From NCBI GenBank assembly GCA_942492125.1, contig CALODM010000035.1, positions 124,001 to 188,000 on the forward strand: a DNA stretch of 64,000 nt, read 5' to 3'. Every line of letters begins with the position of its first letter. Position 1 is the first letter of the stretch. Below the pieces are notes generated by a model. That model was given only the letters and a program-made list of their open reading frames with translations, was not told the origin of the DNA and did not search any database. This DNA is from BCD1 sp942492125. GTDB lineage: Bacteria; Bacteroidota; Bacteroidia; Chitinophagales; Saprospiraceae. Below, one piece after another: positions 1-8,009 of this stretch. Both the position numbers and the translations under genes were made by a program.

Positions 1-86
1 TTTGAAAAATCTTCTATTCTATTCTTCCATCAAAGGTGGAGGAGTATTTTTTTTGAAAAAACGAAACTGACTTAAATCAAAAAAAC

Positions 87-1763
87 ATGGGATTTAACAC
101 TTTAGACTACGTTGTTTTTATTGGGTATGCATTGTTCATTGTATCCCTGGGATTGTGGGTTTCACGTAAAGGGGGAAAATCTACGGAAGATTACTTCCTG
201 GCGAGTAAGTCCTTGCCCTGGTGGGCCATTGGTGCTTCTTTGATAGCAGCCAATATATCAGCAGAGCAATTCATAGGCATGTCCGGGTCCGGTTTTGCCA
301 TTGGTCTGGCCATTGCCTCCTATGAATGGATGGCTGCGATTACCTTGATTATCGTGGGTAAATTTTTCCTGCCTATTTTTATAGAAAAGGGATTATACAC
401 CATTCCTGAATTTGTTGAGAAAAGGTATGGCACGAATCTGAAAACCATTTTGGCTGTATTCTGGATCGCGTTGTTCATTTTTGTCAATCTTACCTCGGTT
501 CTTTACCTGGGGGCGACAGCTTTGGATACCATCATCGGTGACGGATCCGGTTCTTTGATGATGACGGCTATCATTGGGTTGGCGCTCTTTGCTGCGGCCT
601 ACTCTCTTTGGGGAGGACTTTCGGCGGTGGCCTGGACGGATGTGGTACAGGTAGTTTTGTTGATGGGGGGAGGATTAATTACAACGGTCATAGCCTTGAA
701 TCATGTTTCAGACGGAGAAGGGATTTTTGCCGGGTTCCGGGTGATTTATGAAGCAGTGCCGGAAAAATTTTCAATGATTCTCCAAAAAGGTGAGATCATT
801 ACACCGAATGGCAGGGATGCCTGGTGGGATCTTCCCGGGCTTGCCGTTCTCATTGGAGGTATGTGGGTTGCCAATCTTTATTACTGGGGATTCAATCAAT
901 ACATCATACAGCGAACCTTTGCTGCTAAAAGTCTTAAGGAATCACAACGTGGTATCGCTTTTGCCGCATTCCTGAAATTGATTATCCCACTGATCGTGGT
1001 TATCCCCGGAATTGTAGCTTATGTAATGAATGCCGGTCCTGAAGGGGTGGTAACGGCCGAGTCTGTGGATCCTTCGTTTATTGCTGAAAACGGTAAATTC
1101 ATCAATGACAGCGCAGCCCCCTGGTTAATCAAGTCATTTATTCCCAATGGTCTTAAGGGTTTGGTGCTGGCGGCACTTGCAGCAGCAATTGTTTCATCAT
1201 TGGCTTCTATGTTGAATTCTACAGCTACTATCTTTACCATGGACATCTACAAACCATATTTTTCCAAAGGAACTAGTGAAAAAGGATTGGTAAATGTTGG
1301 GCGTATCACAGCTAGTGTTGCTTTGATTATTGCTGTAATACTGGCACCCCAGTTACAAAACCTGGGCCAGGTATTTCAATATATTCAGGAGTACACAGGG
1401 ATCGTTAGTCCCGGGATATTAGCAGTATTCCTCCTGGGATTATTCTGGAAAAAGAATACCAATAATGCAGCCATCTGGGGTGTTATCCTTTCCATTCCGA
1501 TTGCCTTGTATTTTAAAGTCGGGCCGAACGAATGGTCAGACAGTGTTGTATTCCTCAAGATGCCTTTCATGAATCAGATGTTTTGGACCACGATCCTCTC
1601 CATGTTGATCATGGCCATTATCAGCTTAATTGAAGGTAAAGGAAAAGATCACGAAAAAGGTATTGACCTTTCCAGAAAATTATTTGCAACGGATCCTGTT
1701 TTTAACATCAGTGCCTTTGCTGTTATTCTGATACTGATAGCGCTTTATGCTATGTTTTGGTAA
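87..1763 (+). CDS. Sodium/solute (SGLT-type) symporter
   Basis: A 558-residue polytopic inner membrane protein of the sodium:solute symporter family. The start gives MGFNTLDYVVFIGYALFIVSLG, then the family hallmark after TM1 (SRKGGKSTEDYFLASKSLPW, about residues 26-45) and the discontinuous helix ANISAEQFIGMSG, which carries sodium-site residues in this family. Twelve or more hydrophobic segments run to the C-terminus. The family imports sugars or other small organic solutes with Na+. Convergent with a hexosaminidase and a fucosidase, so import of a released sugar such as GlcNAc or fucose is a reasonable inference, but the substrate cannot be read from the sequence. Ends in a shared bidirectional terminator. 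Confidence 0.9.
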   Translation: MGFNTLDYVVFIGYALFIVSLGLWVSRKGGKSTEDYFLASKSLPWWAIGASLIAANISAEQFIGMSGSGFAIGLAIASYEWMAAITLIIVGKFFLPIFIEKGLYTIPEFVEKRYGTNLKTILAVFWIALFIFVNLTSVLYLGATALDTIIGDGSGSLMMTAIIGLALFAAAYSLWGGLSAVAWTDVVQVVLLMGGGLITTVIALNHVSDGEGIFAGFRVIYEAVPEKFSMILQKGEIITPNGRDAWWDLPGLAVLIGGMWVANLYYWGFNQYIIQRTFAAKSLKESQRGIAFAAFLKLIIPLIVVIPGIVAYVMNAGPEGVVTAESVDPSFIAENGKFINDSAAPWLIKSFIPNGLKGLVLAALAAAIVSSLASMLNSTATIFTMDIYKPYFSKGTSEKGLVNVGRITASVALIIAVILAPQLQNLGQVFQYIQEYTGIVSPGILAVFLLGLFWKKNTNNAAIWGVILSIPIALYFKVGPNEWSDSVVFLKMPFMNQMFWTTILSMLIMAIISLIEGKGKDHEKGIDLSRKLFATDPVFNISAFAVILILIALYAMFW

Positions 1764-1781
1764 TAAATTACCGTTTTAAAA

Positions 1782-1818
1782 AAAAGGCCCTTCCTGCTTA
1801 AAACGGGAAGGGCCTTTT
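1782..1818. terminator. Bidirectional intrinsic terminator
   Basis: Inverted repeat AAAAGGCCCTTCC / GGGAAGGGCCTTTT with a 10-base loop, flanked by A-rich and T-rich runs. It lies between the convergent symporter and hexosaminidase genes and would serve both. Confidence 0.8.
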
Positions 1819-1850
1819 AGATGGTAGATCGTTTCTTTTAGAGACACGAT

Positions 1851-3440
1851 TTAATGTTTAATTTGGGAATGTATGCTATCCCTGGACTGCCACGGGACAA
1901 GCTCTGACGGATAATAATTTATTCCCATATTTTCGAACCTGGATTTTTGTTTGCCCAATCTTTGTTTATAGTTATCCCATTGTCTTGATTCCATCGGAGA
2001 CCAGGCGATTTCTGCGTAACCTGGTAATCTTGGGAAAATCAAATATTCCGCTTCATCGATATTGGAGACTGTCTCTGACCACAAGGGGGCTTCAATCCCA
2101 ATAATGTCTTTTTGTTCAATCCCGGGGGCAATGGTGGTTGGATCCCAAAGGTATCCGCTGTCCACTTCGATATAGGCAGCCCAGTGAAGGCCATACTGAG
2201 TTGTTGAATCATACTGCATGTCGAGGTAGGCTTTATGAGCAGGGGAGACCAATACTTTTGCGCCCTTCTTAATCCCTCTTTGGGCATTTTCTACCTTGGC
2301 CCACCACTGAACTACGGTATTCGGCAACAAATCTGCATGGGCAATCTCGTCCCAGCCAATGACTTTCTTACCGTATTTCTCAACGATGGATTGTGTTCGG
2401 TTGATAAATGGAACATAAGCCTCCAAAGGCGTTACATGAGATTCGTCGCCACCAATATGGAAGTATTCGCCAGGAGTCATGGCTGCCATTTCACGAACTA
2501 CGTCATCAATGAATTGATAGGTGATTTCTTTATCGGTACACAGCGTACTGAACCCCACTTTTATGCCTGTATACAACTCTGTGGCCTTTCCATCACAATT
2601 CAATTCAGGGTAAGAAGCGAGCGCTGCATTGGTATGCCCCGGCATATCAATTTCCGGTACAATGGTTATAAATCGCTCCGCCGCATAATCAACAATGTCC
2701 TTATAGACTTCCTGGGTATAAAATCCCCCAGGTCCTCCACCAACCTCGGTGCTTCCGCCATGTTCTGTCAGATTCGGCCATGATTTGATCTCTATTCGCC
2801 AACCCTGGTCGTCTGTAAGGTGCAGGTGTAACCGATTCATTTTAAACATGGCCAGATAATCGATAAATAATTTGACTTCATCGGGTGTGAAAAAATGCCT
2901 GGCAACATCCAGCATGGCACCCCGATAACCATATTCCGGATAATCCCTGATGTTCCCTGAGGCTACCAGCCACGGGCCAGCCTGTTTTTCATTAAGCTCT
3001 ATGTTATCCGGTAATAATTGTCTGAGCGTTTGGATACCATAAAAAATACCTGCGGGCTCCGGTGCCAGGATTGTAAGGGTTTTTTCAGAAATGTCTAATT
3101 GATACCCTTCTTCGGGTAATTCGTTCTCACGGTTAAGGCTTAAAATTATATGACCGTTTTGGGGTGGGTTTTCGTCGTTGAGAACATTGATCTCATAACC
3201 TGTTGGCGCATTGATCAGGTCTGCCAGGTAATGGCCTAACCATTCGAGAGAAGAGTCCTTTTTTGTGATATAAATGTTTGTTTTTCCGGCAATCTCAAAG
3301 GAGCTGCCTGTGGCTGAAAGGCTAACCGGTATTGGAATGATTCCTTCCTTGCTCAGATCCATTGGAACGGGTTCCTTAGTCTCGCAGGAAAAAAAAGCCA
3401 TGGTAGCCAGTAATAATAATAATAAGGATTGTAATTTCAT
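1851..3440 (-). CDS. Beta-N-acetylhexosaminidase (GH20) lipoprotein
   Basis: 529 residues. It hydrolyses terminal beta-linked GlcNAc/GalNAc from glycans. The N-terminus MKLQSLLLLLLATMAFFSC is a lipoprotein signal with the lipobox cysteine at residue 19, so it should be lipid-anchored outside the cytoplasm. A GH20b-like domain (about 35-160) precedes the GH20 barrel: MLDVARHFFTPDEVK, LHLHLTDDQGWRIE and the catalytic Asp-Glu pair in HIGGDESH (about residue 330), where the glutamate is the acid/base and the aspartate orients the substrate acetamido group. Downstream of the fucosidase in the same direction with a 28-bp gap, so probably one operon. Confidence 0.93.
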   Translation of the reverse strand: MKLQSLLLLLLATMAFFSCETKEPVPMDLSKEGIIPIPVSLSATGSSFEIAGKTNIYITKKDSSLEWLGHYLADLINAPTGYEINVLNDENPPQNGHIILSLNRENELPEEGYQLDISEKTLTILAPEPAGIFYGIQTLRQLLPDNIELNEKQAGPWLVASGNIRDYPEYGYRGAMLDVARHFFTPDEVKLFIDYLAMFKMNRLHLHLTDDQGWRIEIKSWPNLTEHGGSTEVGGGPGGFYTQEVYKDIVDYAAERFITIVPEIDMPGHTNAALASYPELNCDGKATELYTGIKVGFSTLCTDKEITYQFIDDVVREMAAMTPGEYFHIGGDESHVTPLEAYVPFINRTQSIVEKYGKKVIGWDEIAHADLLPNTVVQWWAKVENAQRGIKKGAKVLVSPAHKAYLDMQYDSTTQYGLHWAAYIEVDSGYLWDPTTIAPGIEQKDIIGIEAPLWSETVSNIDEAEYLIFPRLPGYAEIAWSPMESRQWDNYKQRLGKQKSRFENMGINYYPSELVPWQSRDSIHSQIKH

Positions 3441-3468
3441 GATTTCTTTTTTGTGTTTATAGAAATGC

Positions 3469-5541
3469 TTAATCTATCGTTTTAGTCAATACTGTTAACT
3501 CGGCAAATGCTGCCGGAGTATCGTTTACTGTTGATTGAGCCTTTAATTTAACGAATTTTGCCCTGGTGGTTGGAAAATGGATGCTTTTTAAAACGGGGTT
3601 GTTTAAAATATTCCCGAATTCTCCTGATGAAACCTGTTGCCAGTTGATATTGTCAAGGCTCACCGAAAAACTATAGGCTTTAATAAACCCCGTGATCCAT
3701 CTTTGTTGCATGGGCAGGTAAGTAAAACCATTGATCTCCAAGATTTCTCCAAGATCAATGACTATTTCATTATTTGTACCCTCAGGACAGGCCCACCAGC
3801 TATCGGAGTTTCCATCTATGATCTGAAGCGCTTTTTTATCCGAATGGAGTATTCTCCATTTGTCAGCACAAATATCAAAACTTACCTGACTGATATCACT
3901 AAATCGAATGCTGTCCGTGCTAACTGCCCGAATGGTGATCACTCCTTTTTCCGTAAATGCTCCTTCGTATTTTTTCGCATTAAGCGTTGGTACGGTGGCA
4001 TCGGTGGTATAATAAATATCGATATCTTTTTCCGGAGATTCTATCTGTATAACTCCATTTTTTGTCCTTGATATTTTCGGAGGCTCCAGCAGTTTTGGTG
4101 CGTTATATAGTTCAACATTGGAAATCGTAGGAGAGGCCTTTGCATCTTTGATGATCAATCTGACAGCATCAGCTTCTGTATCTGGAATGCGTAAAATGCG
4201 TTTGTAACCAATGGTAGTTCCCGAAGCAATCTTTTTCCAGCCTTCAGCAGTTTGAGCTTCAATATGAAAGGATTTAATTCTTTGTCCCAGCGGAATGAAT
4301 TCCTGGATCACCATACGGTTAAAAGGCGTAAGACTATCCAAAGTGATGGTTAATTCCGCCTGGATCACATCGTCATTTGTTGCCCAATAGGTTCTGGGGT
4401 CATCATCAACCGTAAATGCTGCTTTGAAACCAGAGCCTCTTTTATTGCTGGCTTTAACTTTTTGCCCGAAAGCAAGATCATGCTTAAAATCCTCCTGGAG
4501 TTTTTGGGTTAATTTGTGGAGTTGAACAAGGTCATTTTCATGGATAAGACCTCTTTTATCCACCGGAAAATTCAGGAGAAGGGTGCTGTTTTGCCCAATG
4601 GAGTTATAGTAGATGTCCAACAGACTGCCTAATGATTTGACCTTATGATCTTCATATTCGTGATAGTACCACCCGGGACGTATGGATACATCTGCCTCAG
4701 CGGGAATCCAATGCGTTCCATCCTCCTGGCCCATGGCATATTTTGTGTTATATTCTGGCATTCCGCCGTAAATGCTATCTCTTTTTAAATTGGACCAGGT
4801 AGTTGTATAGGCAAATCCGTGTTCGTTGCCAACCCATCGGACATCAGGCCCTGCATCGCTGAATATCACGGCATTGGGTTGTAGTTCTCTGATTATTTTA
4901 TAAGTGTTTTCCCAATCGTAATAAGTCCTTTTATCTACACGGCGTTCTTCGTTGGCACCGCCATAATATCCCGTACCGCCATTGGCACCATCAAACCAGA
5001 CTTCAAATACCTCACCATAATTTGTCAGTAATTCTGTCAATTGATTCCTGAAATAAGTGATGTATTCCGGTTTCCCGTAATCTGCATGATTCCGGTCCCA
5101 GGGAGATAAATAAACACCCATTTTTAAACCATACTCCCTACAGGCATCTGACAATTCTTTGATGACATCACCCTTGCCGTCACGCCAAAGGGAGTTTTTG
5201 ACAGAGTGTTCGGTATATGCTGATGGCCATAAGCAGAAACCATCGTGATGCTTGGCGGTGATAATGATGCCTTTCATACCGGCATCCTTACACACTTTGG
5301 CCCATTGTCTGCAATTCAGTTCAGAGGGGTGGAATTGCTCCGGTTTTTCGTCCCCAAAACCCCATTCCATATTGGAAAAGGTATTCATGTTGAAATGGAC
5401 AAAGGCATAATATTCCATTTGCTGCCAGGCTAATTGCCGTGATGAAGGAACAGGTTGAACGGGTGGGGGAGGAGGCTGGGAACAGCTTTGGAGTAGGGGT
5501 ATTGAAGCAATAAGCAGAAGGACAGTCTTTGGATAATTCAT
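3469..5541 (-). CDS. Alpha-L-fucosidase (GH29) lipoprotein with C-terminal F5/8 type C module
   Basis: About 690 residues from the ATG at 5541 (an upstream in-frame TTG is less likely). MNYPKTVLLLIASIPLLQSC is a lipoprotein signal. The GH29 barrel (about 35-360) contains AKHHDGFCLWPS and EVWFDGANGG; the Asp of WFDG is the nucleophile position in this family. It is followed by a discoidin-like segment (about 380-490), a chitobiase C-terminal type module (DIYYTTDATVPTLNAKKYEG) and a second F5/8 type C region at the end. It removes alpha-linked fucose. First gene of a probable two-gene operon with the GH20 enzyme; no SusC/SusD pair is present nearby. Confidence 0.92.
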   Translation of the reverse strand: MNYPKTVLLLIASIPLLQSCSQPPPPPVQPVPSSRQLAWQQMEYYAFVHFNMNTFSNMEWGFGDEKPEQFHPSELNCRQWAKVCKDAGMKGIIITAKHHDGFCLWPSAYTEHSVKNSLWRDGKGDVIKELSDACREYGLKMGVYLSPWDRNHADYGKPEYITYFRNQLTELLTNYGEVFEVWFDGANGGTGYYGGANEERRVDKRTYYDWENTYKIIRELQPNAVIFSDAGPDVRWVGNEHGFAYTTTWSNLKRDSIYGGMPEYNTKYAMGQEDGTHWIPAEADVSIRPGWYYHEYEDHKVKSLGSLLDIYYNSIGQNSTLLLNFPVDKRGLIHENDLVQLHKLTQKLQEDFKHDLAFGQKVKASNKRGSGFKAAFTVDDDPRTYWATNDDVIQAELTITLDSLTPFNRMVIQEFIPLGQRIKSFHIEAQTAEGWKKIASGTTIGYKRILRIPDTEADAVRLIIKDAKASPTISNVELYNAPKLLEPPKISRTKNGVIQIESPEKDIDIYYTTDATVPTLNAKKYEGAFTEKGVITIRAVSTDSIRFSDISQVSFDICADKWRILHSDKKALQIIDGNSDSWWACPEGTNNEIVIDLGEILEINGFTYLPMQQRWITGFIKAYSFSVSLDNINWQQVSSGEFGNILNNPVLKSIHFPTTRAKFVKLKAQSTVNDTPAAFAELTVLTKTID

Positions 5542-5741
5542 AAAAAGCAATAGGTCTTTTTTGAAGTCAATGTAAGTGAAAAAAGAAGAATGAGATCAGG
5601 GCAATGGAGCATTAAAATTAGAAGATTTTCTTGGGACAACTACCTCTAAATTAAGACCTGACTTTTAAGGTACAGATGTAATTCTTCCCGGATAATAAAA
5701 CCATCAGGCAGAAAAGGGCTTAATGCTTTTATTAGCCGCAA

Positions 5742-6399
5742 TTAGAAAAATTCCTCCCAAAAATCTATTTTCATTTCATTAAAATCTTTAATAAATCCTA
5801 AAATGTTATCAAAATGTTTAAATTCTTCCCTGGAGTGTGTAGTGGTGACGATGATGGATCTTGCATTGGCTCTTTTGGCAGCTTCTGCTCCTGTAAGGCT
5901 ATCTTCAAAGATCAAACATTCGGAAGCTGATAAGCCCATTGAATCAGCAGCCAGTTCAAATATTTCAGGGTCCGGCTTTCCCCCGGTTAACGCTTTGGGC
6001 ATCAAAGACACCAGTGAAATATTCCTGAAGTTTCAGGTTGGCCATGACAAATTCAACGTTTTCTCTCGGCGCAGCCGTTCCTATTGACATAGGGATATTT
6101 GCCGCTTTCAATCTGTTTAAAAAATCAGATAACCCTTCAATCAATTGAAGTTCCGGGAGAAATATGTCTCTGTATGCTGCTTCTTTTTTAGCTGAAATTT
6201 GTCGTCTTTGCTCTGGTGTGAAACGGTCACCGAATATTCTTTCTAATATCTCACTATTGATTCCGTGGATATGTTCTTTTACTTCCTCTAGGGTCAACTT
6301 TAAGCCCATATCCTCCAGTGTTCTTTGCCAGGCACGGTGATGGACCATCATGTTGTCAATCATGGTGCCATCCATATCGAAAATTATTCCTTTGACCAT
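5742..6399 (-). CDS. HAD-superfamily phosphatase (beta-phosphoglucomutase-like), frame interrupted
   Basis: The start at 6399 gives MVKGIIFDMDGTMIDN, the DxDGT motif I of haloacid dehalogenase phosphatases with a mobile cap. The frame breaks after YFTGVFDA and resumes as KALTGGKPDPEIFELAADSM (motif III lysine), then IFEDSLTGAEAAKRA (motif IV). One extra G in the plus-strand GGG at 5997-5999 explains the break; with it removed the protein is a normal ~219 residues. Substrate probably a sugar phosphate, not determinable. Its start lies 17 bp after the hydroxy-acid dehydrogenase stop, so co-transcription is likely. I regard the frameshift as a consensus error more than a true pseudogene. Confidence 0.8.
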
Positions 6400-6416
6400 G
6401 TAGATTTTGTTGTTAC

Positions 6417-7628
6417 TTAAACTAAATGTTTGCTCATGTCTGCAACTTTCTCGCAGCAAAGTTGCTCCATGACTTGTTGCAATTGTTTCTTCAGGATAGA
6501 TATGGTGTGATGCCCACCTTGTTTTCCCAAAGCTGCCACTCCATACATAAAGGATCGACCAAGGAAGGTAAATTCAGCACCACTGGCCAGGGTATTGGCG
6601 ATATCAGGGCCCGTGCGAATACCGCTGTCCATCATGATCTTGATCTGGCCTTTGTATTTTCGGGCTATTTCAGTCAATGGTTTGATCGTTGACTGACCAG
6701 TATCTAATTGCCGACCACCGTGATTGGAAACGATGATGCCGTCAATTCCAAGAGCTATGGCTTTTTCAACATCTTCCTCACTGGCTACGCCTTTGAGTAC
6801 CAGTTTGCCTTTCCATTGGTCCCGGATAGGTTTGATCTTTTCTTCATTGAGCCGACCGGTAAAGGTTTTATCCATAAATTGCCCCAGGTGTTTTAAATTC
6901 ATGCCGCCGGGTATGTAAGGCTTAAGGGTTTTGAATTCCGGTTGTCCGGCCAATAGGGTATTCAATGCCCATTTCGGACGACTCATGATCTGGAGGATAT
7001 TTTTGAGCGTCATGCGGGGAGGCATGGCCAATCCATTACGTATTTCCTTTGCGCGGTAGCCAAAGGTTGGTACATCACTCAGAATGACAAAAACAGGGTA
7101 TTGTGCCTCGGTACATCTTTTGATGAGGTCATCCCTCAAGGCATCTTCCGATGGATGGTATAATTGGAACCAGGGGGCATTACCCTCCGTAATTCCGCAA
7201 TTTTTGGGGGCCGGGTACATGTAGGGAATGTTGTGCTCAAAAGCTGCACGTGCCAAAATCTCCGAAGCTTTTGGCCACATGAGATCCTGTAAACCGATAG
7301 GAGCGATGCCAAAAGGAGCGTTATATGTTTTTCCAAACAATTCCGTTTCCATAGATATACCGGCATAATCCCGCAGGTAATAAGGTTTTAATTGTACTTC
7401 ACGAATATCTGAAGTATTGCGTCTCAGGTTGATCTCGGAGTTGCATCCACCGTCCAGGTAATCAAAGGCAAATCGAAAGGGGAGACAGGGCGGGATTCTG
7501 TTAGCTTTGGGAAACAGCGGAAGTAGCGAAAGAAAAGCACAAGCGACGTGGGGGGGGGAATTACAGAAGCACATGGCAAAAGGAAGGGGGGGGCAGGTAG
7601 GCGCAATGAGCTTCCGCAAATATGACAT
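6417..7628 (-). CDS. FMN-dependent alpha-hydroxy-acid dehydrogenase/oxidase (L-lactate dehydrogenase-like), N-terminus irregular
   Basis: Oxidises an L-2-hydroxy acid, in this family most often L-lactate, using FMN. Clear family segments: FAFDYLDGGCNSEINLRRNT, APFGIAPIGLQDLMWP, KGKLVLKGVASEEDVEKA, the active-site block IIVSNHGGRQLD (His, Arg) and IMMDSGIRTGPDI. Two oddities: the first ~60 residues are a Cys/Pro-rich stretch encoded around two long C tracts and do not resemble the family, and the usual STxxxxSIE flavin-loop segment between NIPYM and GITEGN is about eight residues short. The start at 7628 (MSYLRKL) is tentative. The enzyme call is secure; the N-terminus may be corrupted by sequence error. 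Confidence 0.8.
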   Translation of the reverse strand: MSYLRKLIAPTCPPLPFAMCFCNSPPHVACAFLSLLPLFPKANRIPPCLPFRFAFDYLDGGCNSEINLRRNTSDIREVQLKPYYLRDYAGISMETELFGKTYNAPFGIAPIGLQDLMWPKASEILARAAFEHNIPYMYPAPKNCGITEGNAPWFQLYHPSEDALRDDLIKRCTEAQYPVFVILSDVPTFGYRAKEIRNGLAMPPRMTLKNILQIMSRPKWALNTLLAGQPEFKTLKPYIPGGMNLKHLGQFMDKTFTGRLNEEKIKPIRDQWKGKLVLKGVASEEDVEKAIALGIDGIIVSNHGGRQLDTGQSTIKPLTEIARKYKGQIKIMMDSGIRTGPDIANTLASGAEFTFLGRSFMYGVAALGKQGGHHTISILKKQLQQVMEQLCCEKVADMSKHLV

Positions 7629-7660
7629 GATTTGGTTAGAAAAAAGGACACCATCACAAC

Positions 7661-7693
7661 AAAAAAGGCCAGCACACATTCATGTGCTGACCT
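7661..7693 (-). terminator. Terminator of the tRNA transcript
   Basis: Read on the minus strand: AGGTCAGCACA, short loop, TGTGCTGGCCT, then TTTTTT. The stem has one G-U pair. It directly follows the tRNA-Ser gene and precedes the hydroxy-acid dehydrogenase start. Confidence 0.75.
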
Positions 7694-7706
7694 TATTTTC
7701 CTTGAG

Positions 7707-7835
7707 CGGTGAAGGCGGGACCCGAACGACCCGCGGACCCCTGATATATTATAGAGACAGGGGGCCTGGCGGGAGGCGGGGTCAGAGTACGTCGGTTTAG
7801 CAAACCGGTGGTTTCAGCCACTCACCCACGTCACC
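7707..7835 (-). tRNA. tRNA-Ser(GCT), structurally abnormal
   Basis: The 5' half is a normal serine tRNA: acceptor GGTGACG, D arm GGTGAGTGGCTGAAACC, and anticodon loop TTGCTAA with anticodon GCT (complement of 7799-7801). The 3' half is unusual: the variable region runs to about 50-60 nt and contains GACCCC...GGGGTC plus CCCCTG...CAGGGG pairings around an AT-rich loop; the T loop appears to have three extra bases; the acceptor has one mispair (C6-T67) and the anticodon stem a C-A top pair. Total 129 nt, against about 90 expected. It may be a degenerate gene, a serine tRNA with an enlarged variable arm, or a locus damaged by sequencing error. It lies 22 bp downstream of tRNA-Pro in the same transcript. 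Confidence 0.6.
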
Positions 7836-7857
7836 ATGAAAACTAGCTTTTCTCGTG

Positions 7858-7932
7858 TCGGGGCGGCAGGATTCGAACCTGCGGCCCCCTGCTCCCAAAG
7901 CAGGTGCGCTAACCGGACTGCGCTACACCCCG
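7858..7932 (-). tRNA. tRNA-Pro(TGG)
   Basis: 75-nt cloverleaf on the minus strand: acceptor CGGGGTG pairs with CGCCCCG, discriminator A, anticodon loop TTTGGGA giving anticodon TGG, T arm GCAGGTTCGAATCCTGC. All stems pair well. No encoded CCA. First gene of a two-tRNA transcript preceded by a good Bacteroidota promoter. Confidence 0.95.
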
Positions 7933-7956
7933 AGTGCTTTTTTTCTTAAGCGACTG

Positions 7957-7986
7957 CAAAGATAAACGTTCCTTTTTTAAAAGCAA
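7957..7986 (-). promoter_or_regulatory. Promoter of the tRNA-Pro/tRNA-Ser transcript
   Basis: On the minus strand TTG (7986-7984), 19-bp spacer, TATCTTTG (7964-7957). This matches the Bacteroidota housekeeping consensus TTG-N17..23-TAnnTTTG exactly. The expected transcription start falls about 20 nt before the mature tRNA-Pro 5' end. Confidence 0.7.
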
Positions 7987-8009
7987 ATAGCAGTGCTGTT
8001 TTTTTTAAA

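Noticed and set aside
155..172. parS-like stretch GGGTTTCACGTAAAGG in the symporter gene
   Set aside because: Only one half of the TGTTTCACGTGAAACA palindrome matches and it is in coding sequence; not called as parS.
5990..6010. Programmed ribosomal frameshifting as an explanation for the split HAD, parA, tyrS and other genes
   Set aside because: No common slippery heptamer or downstream structure, both insertions and deletions are needed, and the breaks fall in unrelated families within limited zones; sequencing errors are simpler.
6426..6692. Open frames on the opposite strand of well-supported genes, here and throughout
   Set aside because: They lack family motifs or signals and lie antisense to genes with clear family motifs.
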